From Terrimesophilobacter sp963702165 (GTDB lineage Bacteria; Actinomycetota; Actinomycetes; Actinomycetales; Microbacteriaceae), in assembly GCA_963702165.1 (NCBI GenBank), contig OY969722.1, positions 868,001 to 932,000 of the forward strand: a DNA stretch of 64,000 nt, written 5' to 3'. Positions 28,982 through 37,743 of this stretch are shown here, one piece after another; position 1 is the stretch's first letter, and each line of letters opens with the position of its first letter. The notes beneath the pieces were generated by a model. The model was not told where the DNA came from and did not search any database. It saw only the letters and a list, made by a program, of their open reading frames with translations. A program made the translations under genes and the position numbers.

Positions 28982-31585
28982 TCAGTCGTCGGAGTCGAGC
29001 AGCCCTACCTCGGCCAGAGCCTCGCGCAGCCCATCACGCGATGAAACGCCGAGCTTGCGGTACGCCGACTGCAGCTGGGTGTCGACCGTTCGCACCGACG
29101 TACCGAGCCGCTCGGCAATCTCCCGCGACCGCTCCCGCGCTGAGGCCGCACGCGCGACCTCGAGCTCGCGCCGGCTGAGCAGCGGCGGCGGCGCACGATG
29201 GAACGGCTGCTCGTCGACGACGGACGCAATCCGCACGCTCATCAGCTCCAACTTGCGTCGCAGCTCAGCCGGCGGCCGCATCCGCAGCGCCAGCGTGATC
29301 GCGTCGAGCACCGTCGGCTCCTGACCGGATGCCTCAACGCGGGCCAGTACGCTGGGCAGCGCCTCGAGATCCCGATCGCGCAGTGCCACTGCGAGCTCCC
29401 GGATGCAGCGGACGATCTCCAGTTCGGTCGGCGAGCGTTCGCTGATCCAGTCCAGCATCGCGGCTGCCCGATCGAAGTACCCCAGCCGGATCGGGATGCA
29501 CGCGGCCAGCGCAGCCAGGAACGCAGAACCGCGGTCCCCCTGCCCGGTGATCGCCCGCTCGACGACCTCGACTGCACCGTCCAGGTCTCCGGAGTGCGCG
29601 CGAATCCACGCCTGCGCCTCCGCGACCTGGATGTACGCGTTGCGTGAGGTGCGCTGCACGGGTGTCATCGCCTCGAGCAGCCGCCCAGCCTCGTCAACGC
29701 GACCCTGCTTCGCGATCGCGTTCGCCTGGTACCCGAGAGCCACGCCGAGCAGCCCAAGACCATCCCGCCACCGCAGCTGGTCCACCGCCAGGGTAGTGAG
29801 CCGTTCCGCGTCAGCGAGCCGCCCGCCGCACTGGCGCAGGTTGCCCAAGAACATCGTGTAGATACCGATGCCGTCATCGGCGTCGATGCGACGCGCTTCG
29901 ACGTACGCGGCCGCCTCCTTCACCTTCCCGTCGCAGATGAGCTCGACGAACCTCGCGAATCCCAGGGCGGCCGACGCGAGCGGATCGACCTGACCGATCT
30001 GGTCCTGGATGCGCGACAATTCATCGATCGCGGATCGTACCGCGGCAAGGTCGCCGCGGCTTGAACGGGACACCACCAGCAGGATGGCCGACCGGATAGC
30101 GAGTTCCGGGTTCACCCGGAAGGCCAGGCGCCCCAGCAGCGGCATCCCGGCGATCACGTCCAGAGAGGCGTCCCACTGCTTGAGTGATTCGTCCAGCGAC
30201 TCGGACTCGGCGTTGATCCGCGCCCGAATGCGCTCGGCCTGGGCGACTGCACCGGCCAGGTCATAGCGCCGATAGGACAGGTGCTCGCCTCTGCGGACCG
30301 CAACGAGTGCAAGCTCCTCCGGCGTGCGCGCGAGCGCCTCGGCTTCCGAGAAGGCAGCCTCCGCCTCGGCGTGCTCGCCCAGCAAGGACTGCGTGCTCGC
30401 GAGCGTGGTCAGAGCCGCGCAGCGACTGGCCCGGTCGGCGTCACGAGCAAGCAGGGCCCTCGCGAAGTCCGAAGCGGTGACGAGATCCCCCATCCCGTAC
30501 GCGTAGCCCGCTCCCCACGCCAATTCGCCGATCGGTGGCGGCGTCGAACACTGAAGCTCAAGCCGGACCGCGTGAAGCCGGTCACGGTCATCTCCGGTCG
30601 CCCGGAGCCTGCGCACGGCTTCAGCGATGTCCTGCGCAGCGTGGTCGTCCTGTGCGAGCCCCTCGGCGATCAGTGGGTGGGTGAGCCGGAGCCGGTCCGT
30701 TCCGAGTTCTGTCGCCACGAATCCGCGCGCCTCAAGCGCTGAGACCTGCACCGCCTCGTGCACTGTCGCTGCCAGGATCCCTCGGCTGACCGGCTGCAGC
30801 AGGGCCGCCAGTCGCAGCACGCGCCGCTGATCGTCGGTCAGGTCTGCCAGGCGCGTCGCCATCGCGTTGATCAGGTCGGTCGGCGCATCGCCCTCGTCGA
30901 TGCGAATGGTGTCGCCGTCCGGACGAACCTTGCCCCTCAACTGGGCGCTCTCCACGAGCACACGCAGGTACAGGGGGTTACCGGAGGTCCGTCTGGCAAG
31001 ACGCTGCACATCGGCGTAGCTCACGCGCGCGTCGAAGCGGCGGTCGAGCAGCTCGCCGACCTGGCTCGAGGTGAGGCCAGCGAGGTCATGTCGTTCCGTC
31101 AGACCCTCATCGATCATGCGCTGGATGGGCGCAGGGAACCGCTCCCCCAGCCGCGCCGTCGCCACCGTCGGCACACCGAACGCGCGCACGAGCTGGTACA
31201 CCGCGGCAGCGGACACGTCATCCAGGCGCGGAATGTCGTCGACGAAGAGCAGATAGCGTCCCGCAGCGCCGCCAATCGCCGACATCAGTGCAGGCACCGC
31301 GCGCTCCGGCTCAGCGGAGATGCCGAATCGCGCGAGCAGCGGCCCGAATGCGCCGAGCGGGACACCGGCGAGTTCCGCCAGCCCGATCACCTGCCCGACG
31401 GTTCGGTCTGCAACGGCACGGGTGATCTCGGATGCGAGCACGGTCTTGCCGACACCGGCCGCCCCGATGATCAGCTGCACCCGACTGGGCAGACGGCTCA
31501 AGCCATCCGTGATCTCCGCCGCTGGGGTCGTGCGTGCCACAAACGGCCATTCCGGCCGAGCGGTAGGGCTCCAGAGACCTGACAC
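28982..31585 (-). CDS. Large ATPase-LuxR transcriptional regulator (LAL/MalT-like)
   Basis: About 867 residues. The N-terminal NTPase has Walker A GAAGVGKT and Walker B YLLFVDD; a long helical (tetratricopeptide-like) middle follows; the C-terminal LuxR helix-turn-helix begins LLSRRELEVARAASARERS and contains SVRTVDTQLQSAYRKLG. Such regulators bind DNA when ATP and a ligand are bound. I place the start at GTG 31585 (SGLWSPTARPEWPFVART), because a TACGAT box lies 7 bases upstream; the frame is open much further but overlaps the divergent lipoprotein gene. It is divergent from three lipoprotein genes, its likely targets. Confidence 0.9.
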   Translation of the reverse strand: MSGLWSPTARPEWPFVARTTPAAEITDGLSRLPSRVQLIIGAAGVGKTVLASEITRAVADRTVGQVIGLAELAGVPLGAFGPLLARFGISAEPERAVPALMSAIGGAAGRYLLFVDDIPRLDDVSAAAVYQLVRAFGVPTVATARLGERFPAPIQRMIDEGLTERHDLAGLTSSQVGELLDRRFDARVSYADVQRLARRTSGNPLYLRVLVESAQLRGKVRPDGDTIRIDEGDAPTDLINAMATRLADLTDDQRRVLRLAALLQPVSRGILAATVHEAVQVSALEARGFVATELGTDRLRLTHPLIAEGLAQDDHAAQDIAEAVRRLRATGDDRDRLHAVRLELQCSTPPPIGELAWGAGYAYGMGDLVTASDFARALLARDADRASRCAALTTLASTQSLLGEHAEAEAAFSEAEALARTPEELALVAVRRGEHLSYRRYDLAGAVAQAERIRARINAESESLDESLKQWDASLDVIAGMPLLGRLAFRVNPELAIRSAILLVVSRSSRGDLAAVRSAIDELSRIQDQIGQVDPLASAALGFARFVELICDGKVKEAAAYVEARRIDADDGIGIYTMFLGNLRQCGGRLADAERLTTLAVDQLRWRDGLGLLGVALGYQANAIAKQGRVDEAGRLLEAMTPVQRTSRNAYIQVAEAQAWIRAHSGDLDGAVEVVERAITGQGDRGSAFLAALAACIPIRLGYFDRAAAMLDWISERSPTELEIVRCIRELAVALRDRDLEALPSVLARVEASGQEPTVLDAITLALRMRPPAELRRKLELMSVRIASVVDEQPFHRAPPPLLSRRELEVARAASARERSREIAERLGTSVRTVDTQLQSAYRKLGVSSRDGLREALAEVGLLDSDD

Positions 31586-31592
31586 GGCTCCG

Positions 31593-31598
31593 ATCGTA
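31593..31598 (-). promoter_or_regulatory. Putative -10 element of a leaderless promoter (LuxR regulator)
   Basis: Minus-strand TACGAT, 7 bases, then GTG at 31585. It fixes the start of the regulator gene. Confidence 0.5.
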
Positions 31599-31712
31599 GT
31601 GGTCAGCGCGCGTACGTAATTCCTACTGATTGCGCCCGCGAGTCGCTCTGCCAGCCTGACTTCGGTCGACGCACCTGTCTGCACCACATTCCCCTGCCAA
31701 GAAAGAGGCCTC

Positions 31713-32249
31713 ATGCACGCTCGAACCTCCATCGGGTTGACCTCGGTCACCGCCCTGGTGACCCTGCTCACCCTTGTCGCCTGTTCGTCCCCGGCGACCG
31801 ATCCGGTCGAAGAGATCATCGAGAACATCGTCGAGACCGAACCGGATGTCGAGGTCGAGGCCCCAGATTCCGCGAACGATCCGGCGACCAAGGGTTTGAG
31901 CCAGGAGGCCATCGACGGCGGGTACACGATCGTGAAGATGCCGAGTGGATGGCCCGGCGAGTTGCCATTGCCGGACGGGCACCCCGTCCTGGCGATGCGC
32001 AGCGGATCGAACTTCGTCATGCACTTCGACCTGTCGTCGGTCAAGGCCGGCGAGGAGCTCATCGGGTGGTACGAGAAGAGCCGCGACTGGACCCTCTCCG
32101 AGGACTGGGAGAACGACGGTGTCCGCGTGATGAGCTTCGACAGTGTCGAGACCAATGACTACGGGCCGCTGCGCCGGGTGATTCTGGGCCTCGGCATGAC
32201 CGACTGGCCGACCGGGTTCCAGTACAACCTCGAAGTTCGGGAGGACTGA
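31713..32249 (+). CDS. Lipoprotein 1 of a three-gene cluster
   Basis: A 178-residue predicted lipoprotein: signal MHARTSIGLTSVTALVTLLT, lipobox LVAC. The mature N-terminus is acidic (VEEIIENIVETEPDVEVEAP), followed by a globular part with the phrase MPSGWPGELPLPDGHPVLAM, also echoed in the next gene (DPAWPWPAALPRP). Ribosome site AAAGAGG precedes the ATG. Function unknown. Two bases separate it from the next lipoprotein gene, so it is the first gene of an operon divergent from the ATPase-LuxR regulator. Confidence 0.78.
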   Translation: MHARTSIGLTSVTALVTLLTLVACSSPATDPVEEIIENIVETEPDVEVEAPDSANDPATKGLSQEAIDGGYTIVKMPSGWPGELPLPDGHPVLAMRSGSNFVMHFDLSSVKAGEELIGWYEKSRDWTLSEDWENDGVRVMSFDSVETNDYGPLRRVILGLGMTDWPTGFQYNLEVRED

Positions 32250-32251
32250 CC

Positions 32252-32740
32252 ATGGGCATCCGCTCGAAGATTCTTGCTTCCAGCGCCGCAGTGCTGCTCC
32301 TGGCTGGGCTCGTCGGCTGCACCGGGCAACCACCGTCAAGCGACTTTCCGGGGCCAGCACCCGCCCAACCGGCGGACGTGAACAACGACCCGGCTAGCAA
32401 CCCGGGCACCTTCATGATCGACCCCGCCTGGCCATGGCCGGCCGCGCTGCCGCGCCCAGCGCAGACGATCACCTCGGAGTACACCGGCGAGAACATCCTT
32501 GGCGAGGGCGGCATCTACACGATCGAGTTCAGCGCCCCGAACCTGGCTGCCGCGCAGGAGTATGCCGACACGCTGGCAGCGGCCGGGATCAGCTGGATGA
32601 TGGACAGCACCTTCCCGGATCCAGAGCCGGGTGACCCCGAGGTCTCGCTCGTCGCGATGGCTGGGGCGTACATGGCGACGCTCACGGTGGACACCGACTC
32701 GCTCCACACCGAGTTCAGCTTCATCGGAGCCCTGGAATGA
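32252..32740 (+). CDS. Lipoprotein 2 of a three-gene cluster
   Basis: A 162-residue predicted lipoprotein with lipobox LVGC. A Pro/Asn-rich linker (about residues 28-60) precedes a globular domain that resembles, in layout, that of lipoprotein 1: a WPWPAALPRPAQT motif, a YTGENILGEGG strand region and an AAQEYADTLAAAG helix. The two may be distant paralogues. It overlaps lipoprotein 3 by four bases (ATGA). Function unknown. Confidence 0.78.
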   Translation: MGIRSKILASSAAVLLLAGLVGCTGQPPSSDFPGPAPAQPADVNNDPASNPGTFMIDPAWPWPAALPRPAQTITSEYTGENILGEGGIYTIEFSAPNLAAAQEYADTLAAAGISWMMDSTFPDPEPGDPEVSLVAMAGAYMATLTVDTDSLHTEFSFIGALE

Positions 32741-33372
32741 GCCTGCGCCAGCACTCGTCGTCCATGGCTGCCGTTGCTGCCACGGTGCTGCTGCTCGTCG
32801 GCTGCGCGGCTGGCGGACCTGGCGGACCCGGCGGACCTGAGCCCGCTGGCCCTGGCGGCAAGCCTGGGGCGGCCGCACCCGACGAGGCCGCGACGGAACG
32901 CGCCGCGATGGAGTGCGTGACAGGCGCCTGGGTAGCCGAAACGCCTGCACTGCAAGCGTTCTTCGACCAGGCGATGGCCGGAGCCGGAGCCGGTGACTTC
33001 AAGATCATCGCCGAAGGAAGCATCGTCTACGAGTTCATCGATCACGGCTTTGGGCTCACCGTCATCCCGACCGCATTCGCCATGCGGATGCCGACAGAGG
33101 TCGGCGATGTGGTTGGCACAATGACCGGACAAGCCTCCGGTTTCTGGACCGTGAAGGGTGAGTACATCCACGCCGCCGGCGAGGACTGGCAGGTGGCTCT
33201 CGAGATGCGCTGGACCTTCAAGGGCCAGGCGATCGAAGCGGATACCGGCGCCCAGTCGATGACCAACGGCTTCACCGACGTCGACCACTTCGCGTGCGAC
33301 GGCGACGTGCTCGTGCTGCAGTCCCACGACGGGCCACCGCTTACGCTCAACCGGATGGTGGCCGTCCCGTAG
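32737..33372 (+). CDS. Lipoprotein 3 of a three-gene cluster
   Basis: A 211-residue predicted lipoprotein, lipobox LVGC. A Gly/Pro-rich linker with GGPGGPGGP repeats follows the Cys and probably lets the domain stand off the membrane. The remaining ~150 residues look like a beta-rich binding domain (CVTGAWVAETPAL... CDGDVLVLQ), with two Cys that could pair. No family recognised. Translationally coupled to lipoprotein 2. Confidence 0.76.
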   Translation: MSLRQHSSSMAAVAATVLLLVGCAAGGPGGPGGPEPAGPGGKPGAAAPDEAATERAAMECVTGAWVAETPALQAFFDQAMAGAGAGDFKIIAEGSIVYEFIDHGFGLTVIPTAFAMRMPTEVGDVVGTMTGQASGFWTVKGEYIHAAGEDWQVALEMRWTFKGQAIEADTGAQSMTNGFTDVDHFACDGDVLVLQSHDGPPLTLNRMVAVP

Positions 33373-33415
33373 CCGGTGGCCGGGGCGCAACCCAAGGCGC
33401 CCCGGCCCCGGATGG

Positions 33416-34405
33416 TCACCGGGTGGGCTTCAGCAGCGACGCGACAGTCACAACGAGCATCGATACACCCAGTGCGAATACCGTCGCGAGCAATGCGACC
33501 ATGGCCTGGCTCGCCAGCTGGGTCGGCTGCCCCGAGTACACGAAGCCGGGACCGAGCGCGAACACCCCGAGAAACAACAGCCCCCACAATCCGCCGATCA
33601 TGAGCGGAGCCCCCAACGCGGCGGCGGCTGGCCACGGCTTGACGAACGCCCCGCAGACCGTGCCGACGACGACGCCGAGGATCACAGCGCTGACCGGTTC
33701 CAGATAAGCACTGGTGCCGAGCGCGCCTGCCACTCCGGCGAGCACCCCGGCGGCGAATCCCTCACCGGTGTTCCGGGCCGACTTCAACCGCTCGACCACC
33801 ACGACCGCAACGGCTGACGCAACGGGAGTCAGGACACTGTTCAGCGCGATCACCGGGGTGAGCTCGTCCACCCGCAGCTCGAAGCCGATGCCCGCGACAA
33901 TGCTCGCGGCCCACAGGAGAGCGATTCCGATCACGGCCCGCGGATGCCACGCAGCGGGCGCGCCACGCTCCTTGAACGCGAGCACGAGCAGGAAGACGCC
34001 ACCGCCGATGGCAACCGGCAGCGCGCCCGCGAAGTCCAACGCACCCGTCGTGCGGTACAGCCACATGCCGCCGCCACCGAACACGACGAGCGCGAGTGGC
34101 AGGAAGATCAGCACCGAGAACGCACTCGCGACACCGGCGGCGGCCCACGGGCCGAACCTCTCACGCGCTGCCATCGCGACACCCACCCCCACCACGAAGC
34201 CCGCGGCGGGGACCAGCACAGCGAAGCCGAACGGCTGCCATCCGGCCAGCATCGCCGCCATGCCTGCCAGAGACCACAGCGCACACAACGTCACGGCAGC
34301 CGGCCACAGCATCCGCCAGTGGCCGCCGCCGTACAGCAGCGCACCCAGCGTCGCGATGAGGATGCCGACGACCGCAGCCACGAGCAGCAGACCGTCAGCA
34401 AACAT
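33416..34405 (-). CDS. Ammonium-transporter (Amt)-like membrane protein lacking the twin histidines
   Basis: A 329-residue protein with about ten membrane spans. It carries Amt landmarks: LGALLYGGG near residue 25 (compare Amt ALFYGG) and TGALDFAGALPVAIGGG near 120-136 (compare Amt GTLDFAGGTVVHINA). The Asp of LDFAG is kept (Asp124), but the position of the first pore His is Ala132, and the second His, normally in a VHG motif, is replaced in ALGAPLMIGG. So ammonium conduction of the usual kind is unlikely. It is shorter than typical Amt (about 400 residues). Only 3 bases separate it from the upstream membrane protein gene. Homology is my own reading and needs a profile search. Confidence 0.58.
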   Translation of the reverse strand: MFADGLLLVAAVVGILIATLGALLYGGGHWRMLWPAAVTLCALWSLAGMAAMLAGWQPFGFAVLVPAAGFVVGVGVAMAARERFGPWAAAGVASAFSVLIFLPLALVVFGGGGMWLYRTTGALDFAGALPVAIGGGVFLLVLAFKERGAPAAWHPRAVIGIALLWAASIVAGIGFELRVDELTPVIALNSVLTPVASAVAVVVVERLKSARNTGEGFAAGVLAGVAGALGTSAYLEPVSAVILGVVVGTVCGAFVKPWPAAAALGAPLMIGGLWGLLFLGVFALGPGFVYSGQPTQLASQAMVALLATVFALGVSMLVVTVASLLKPTR

Positions 34406-34408
34406 GTG

Positions 34409-35164
34409 TCATCTGTACCACAGGACGAGCGAGCCGCCGGGTCTGCTCCGAGCGCCCAGCCGATCCAGCGCCGCCCACAGCGCCACCAGCACGCCCGCGA
34501 CCTCCAGTGACTCCTCCACCAGCACCGCGATGTCGCCGACGATCAGCAGCCCGGCCCCCTCGAGCCCCATGTCGGCCGACGTCAGGAACCCGCCGAGCGC
34601 TTCCATCCCGATCGCGCCGGCGAGGTAGAGCGCACCGCCCAGAATCAATCGTCGCCGAAGGACCCGATCCAGCGAGCGAGCCACCCAGCTCAGCCACAAG
34701 CCGACTGCCACAGCGACGGGCGCGGCGATGGCAAGCCAGAGGTAGGCGAACGAGACGTCGATGCCCAACGCCGCCGGAACGTTCCTGAGCCGGTCCTGCA
34801 GCGCCGCGCCCTCGCCCGCAGACAGCACTACCGCCGCTCCCGCCATGACCGCGAACGGCAGCCGTTCGCGGTTGCGCCAATTGACGAGCATTGCGATGAC
34901 GAATACGACAGCGAGCAGGGCACACAGGAAGGTGGAGTACCACGCGAACAGATTCGACTCGCCGTTCGGATGAAACGCATCCACCAGCGCGTCGAGGAGA
35001 GGAAGCGACCGGCGTGCGCCGGTCAGCCCGAGGTACACGTCGAGTGCGATCCCGATGACGCACATCGCACCGCCGACCGCAGCCAGTACCGTTACCACCA
35101 CGCCGAACCGGAACTCCGGTCCCTGAAAGGACTGGGGCGTCGGCGTCGCCTGCGGCATCCCCAC
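34409..35164 (-). CDS. Multi-span membrane protein, unknown function
   Basis: A 251-residue protein with about six hydrophobic segments. It contains FHPNGESNLFAWYSTFLCALLAVVF and the segment LSAGEGAALQDRLRN, reminiscent of a widespread uncharacterised membrane family in which this segment is closer to DEAASLHE. C-terminal part has EESLEVAGVLVALWAALDRLG. Role unknown. The start codon is GTG at 35164. It is co-transcribed with the Amt-like gene (3-base gap). Confidence 0.6.
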   Translation of the reverse strand: MGMPQATPTPQSFQGPEFRFGVVVTVLAAVGGAMCVIGIALDVYLGLTGARRSLPLLDALVDAFHPNGESNLFAWYSTFLCALLAVVFVIAMLVNWRNRERLPFAVMAGAAVVLSAGEGAALQDRLRNVPAALGIDVSFAYLWLAIAAPVAVAVGLWLSWVARSLDRVLRRRLILGGALYLAGAIGMEALGGFLTSADMGLEGAGLLIVGDIAVLVEESLEVAGVLVALWAALDRLGARSRPGGSLVLWYR

Positions 35165-35210
35165 ATGGTGGCACGCCGACTCGATGTCGGCCTACGAATC
35201 CGGCAACGGA

Positions 35211-36239
35211 TTACTCGGGGGCCCCGGAGGTGAGCGAGATAAGACGCGAGATGGCCCGCAGGTACTTCTTCCGGTACCCGCCGCCCAGCATGTCCTCCGC
35301 GAACACACCATCGAGCGGCACGCCCGAGGCGACAACCCGCACCTGCGCGTCGTACAGCCGGTCGACGAACGCGACGAAACGCAGCGCATCCGTCTGGTGG
35401 TCGAGCACGGTCACGTTACGCAGCCCGATCGCCTGCAGGCCGTCGACGAGCTTTGCGTAGCGCGACGGGTGCACATCCCCCAGGTAGGAGATCACCGCCG
35501 CGAAGTCGTCCACCGTCGCGTTGCCGTCCAGAGCGGCAATCGCCTGCTCGAGGGTGGCATCGTCGGCGACGCTGACCGCGTGCCCCTCGACATCGCGTCG
35601 GCGGTAGTCGAGACCGTCGATGCGGATGGTCGTGAACTGACCGGCGAGCGCGTCGATCTCCCGCAGGAAGTCCTGGGCGGCGAAGCGTCCCTCCCCGAGC
35701 GCATTCGGCGGCGTATTCGAGGTCGCCGCGATGCGGGTTCCGGATGCGGTGAGCTCGCCGAGCAGGCGCGACATCATCCGGGTGTCACCCGGGTCGTCCA
35801 GTTCGAACTCATCGATGGCCAGGAACGACGAGCCGCGCAGCATCTTCACGGTCTGCGCGTAGCCGAGGGAGCCGACCAGCGCGGTGTACTCGATGAAGGT
35901 GCCGAAGTACTTACGGCCCGGCGCGAGGTGCCACAGCGAGGCAAGCAAGTGGGTCTTGCCGACGCCGAAGCCGCCGTCGAGGTAGATCCCGGGAAGCGTC
36001 TTCGGCGTCTTGCGTCTGGAGAACAGGCCACCGCGGGCCGGCTGCCACGCCGCCACAAACTCTCGAATCGCGTCCACTGCCTCCGCTTGCGACGGGTAGT
36101 CAGGGTCTGGCCGGTAGTTGTCGATCGACGCGCCCCGGAATTGCCGCGGCGGCACCAGGTGATCGACGATCTCGGTGCCGGTGAGGGATGGGCGACGGTC
36201 AGTGAGACTGCCCGCCACCCGAACATGTTCAGCGGGCAC
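35211..36239 (-). CDS. zapE: Cell division protein ZapE (AFG1-like ATPase)
   Basis: P-loop ATPase of the AFG1/ZapE family; in E. coli it acts on the Z ring. The 342 residues contain Walker A GGFGVGKTHLLASLW, Walker B FLAIDEFELDDPGD, and the family's C-terminal VASGVPLDGVFAEDMLGGGYRKKYLRAISRL segment. An AAGGAAAGAG ribosome site precedes the GTG at 36239. It is divergent from the sulfurtransferase gene. Length is close to the family norm. Confidence 0.93.
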   Translation of the reverse strand: MPAEHVRVAGSLTDRRPSLTGTEIVDHLVPPRQFRGASIDNYRPDPDYPSQAEAVDAIREFVAAWQPARGGLFSRRKTPKTLPGIYLDGGFGVGKTHLLASLWHLAPGRKYFGTFIEYTALVGSLGYAQTVKMLRGSSFLAIDEFELDDPGDTRMMSRLLGELTASGTRIAATSNTPPNALGEGRFAAQDFLREIDALAGQFTTIRIDGLDYRRRDVEGHAVSVADDATLEQAIAALDGNATVDDFAAVISYLGDVHPSRYAKLVDGLQAIGLRNVTVLDHQTDALRFVAFVDRLYDAQVRVVASGVPLDGVFAEDMLGGGYRKKYLRAISRLISLTSGAPE

Positions 36240-36388
36240 GCGACTCTTTCCTTACGTGTAATGCTTGGACTCATCCGCCGCCACGTGGCACGAAAGTGCG
36301 TAGATTCGTTATGGCGGCGCGAGATTCAAGCCTAACGTGCCGTGAACGCACCATTCGCCCGCGGGACGGGCGCTGACTGGAGGTAACA

Positions 36389-37282
36389 ATGACCGTCGAG
36401 GTCGATTCATCCGAACGGTTCGCCGGCTACGCAAACCCGAACCGGCTTGTCACCACCGAGTGGTTGCAGGCGCACCTCGACAAACCGGATCTCGTCGTCA
36501 TCGAATCGAATGAGGATGTGCTCCTCTACGAGACCGGCCACATTCCGGGCGCCGTGAAGATCGACTGGCACACGGACCTGAACGACCCGGTGCTGCGCGA
36601 CTTCGTCGACGGCGATGCCTTTGCCAAGCTGATGAGCTCGAAGGGGATCGCACGCGACTTCACCGTCGTCATCTACGGCGACAAGAACAACTGGTGGGCA
36701 GCGTACGCGCTGTGGGTGTTCACCTTGTTCGGCCACGAGGATGTCCGCCTGCTCGATGGCGGCAGGGACAAGTGGATCGCCGAGGGCCGCGAGTTGACCA
36801 CCGAGGTGACGCAGCGCACCCCGGTCGAGTACCCGATCATCCCCCGCAACGACCACGCGGTCCGCGCGTTCAAGGACGACGTCCTCGACCACCTGGGCAA
36901 GCCGCTGATCGACGTGCGCTCCCCGGAGGAGTACAGCGGAGAGCGCACCACCGCGCCCGCGTATCCGGAGGAGGGCGCGCTGCGTGCCGGCCACATCCCG
37001 ACCGCGCGCAACGTCCCGTGGGGTCGCGCCGCAGCCGAGGACGGCACGTTCAAGCCCATCGACGAGCTGAAGGCGATCTATGTCGACGAGGCCGGGATCG
37101 GTGCCGCCGACGACGTCATCGCCTACTGCCGGATCGGTGAGCGCTCTGCGCACACCTGGTTCGTGCTGCACCACCTGGTGGGCATCCCGAAGGTGCGCAA
37201 CTACGACGGCTCGTGGACCGAGTGGGGCAGCACCGTGAAGGTGCCGATCGTGCAGGGAGAGGCGCCCGGCGAGCTTCCCTGA
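36389..37282 (+). CDS. sseA: Thiosulfate/3-mercaptopyruvate sulfurtransferase (rhodanese)
   Basis: Two tandem rhodanese domains in 297 residues. The C-terminal domain carries the catalytic Cys in YCRIGERSAHTWF, the CysA/SseA type of actinobacteria; the N-terminal domain is catalytically inactive. A TGGAGGT ribosome site precedes the ATG. The downstream sufE gene (20 bases away, with its own possible -10 box) suggests a link to sulfur transfer for Fe-S cluster or thiol chemistry. Confidence 0.94.
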   Translation: MTVEVDSSERFAGYANPNRLVTTEWLQAHLDKPDLVVIESNEDVLLYETGHIPGAVKIDWHTDLNDPVLRDFVDGDAFAKLMSSKGIARDFTVVIYGDKNNWWAAYALWVFTLFGHEDVRLLDGGRDKWIAEGRELTTEVTQRTPVEYPIIPRNDHAVRAFKDDVLDHLGKPLIDVRSPEEYSGERTTAPAYPEEGALRAGHIPTARNVPWGRAAAEDGTFKPIDELKAIYVDEAGIGAADDVIAYCRIGERSAHTWFVLHHLVGIPKVRNYDGSWTEWGSTVKVPIVQGEAPGELP

Positions 37283-37290
37283 GGCGGTGG

Positions 37291-37296
37291 GATAAT
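37291..37296 (+). promoter_or_regulatory. Putative -10 element of a leaderless promoter (sufE)
   Basis: GATAAT, 6 bases, then ATG at 37303. The best-matched -10 hexamer of the series. Confidence 0.5.
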
Positions 37297-37302
37297 CGTC
37301 GG

Positions 37303-37743
37303 ATGACTGAAACGGGCCTACCCCCCGCGCTCGCCGAGATCCGTGACGAGTTTCTCGAACTCGAGCAGCAGGATCGACTGATGCTGCTGCTCGAGTTCGC
37401 GAACGAACTCCCGGAGCTCCCGGAGCGATTCCAGGACCACCCGGACCTGCTCGAGCGGGTCACCGAGTGCCAGTCCCCCGTCTACCTCTTCGTCGAGGTG
37501 GATGACGCGGGTGTCGTGCACGTCCACGCGACGGCCCCCAAGGAAGCGCCCACAACGCGCGGGTTCGCGTCGATTCTGGTGCAGGGGCTGTCCGGGCTCA
37601 CCGCCGACGAGGTGCTCGCAACCCCGGATGACTACCCGCAGACCATCGGACTGAACGAGGCGGTGAGCCCGCTGCGCATCCGGGGCATGAGCGGCATGCT
37701 GGGCAGGACGAAGCGGCAGGTGCGCGCGAAAGCCGCGGCGTGA
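37303..37743 (+). CDS. sufE: SufE-family sulfur acceptor protein
   Basis: Accepts persulfide sulfur for Fe-S cluster assembly. The 146 residues have the catalytic Cys56 in VTECQSPVYL and the family helices (LPERFQDHPDLLERV before it; GLSGLTADEVLATPDDY after). It overlaps the next gene by four bases (GTGA). Its pairing with a sulfurtransferase is common in actinobacteria. Confidence 0.92.
   Translation: MTETGLPPALAEIRDEFLELEQQDRLMLLLEFANELPELPERFQDHPDLLERVTECQSPVYLFVEVDDAGVVHVHATAPKEAPTTRGFASILVQGLSGLTADEVLATPDDYPQTIGLNEAVSPLRIRGMSGMLGRTKRQVRAKAAA

Noticed and set aside
31586..32155. Upstream extension of the ATPase-LuxR frame, giving a 1057-residue protein
   Set aside because: It overlaps the divergent lipoprotein gene on the other strand, and a leaderless-type -10 box fits the GTG at 31585.
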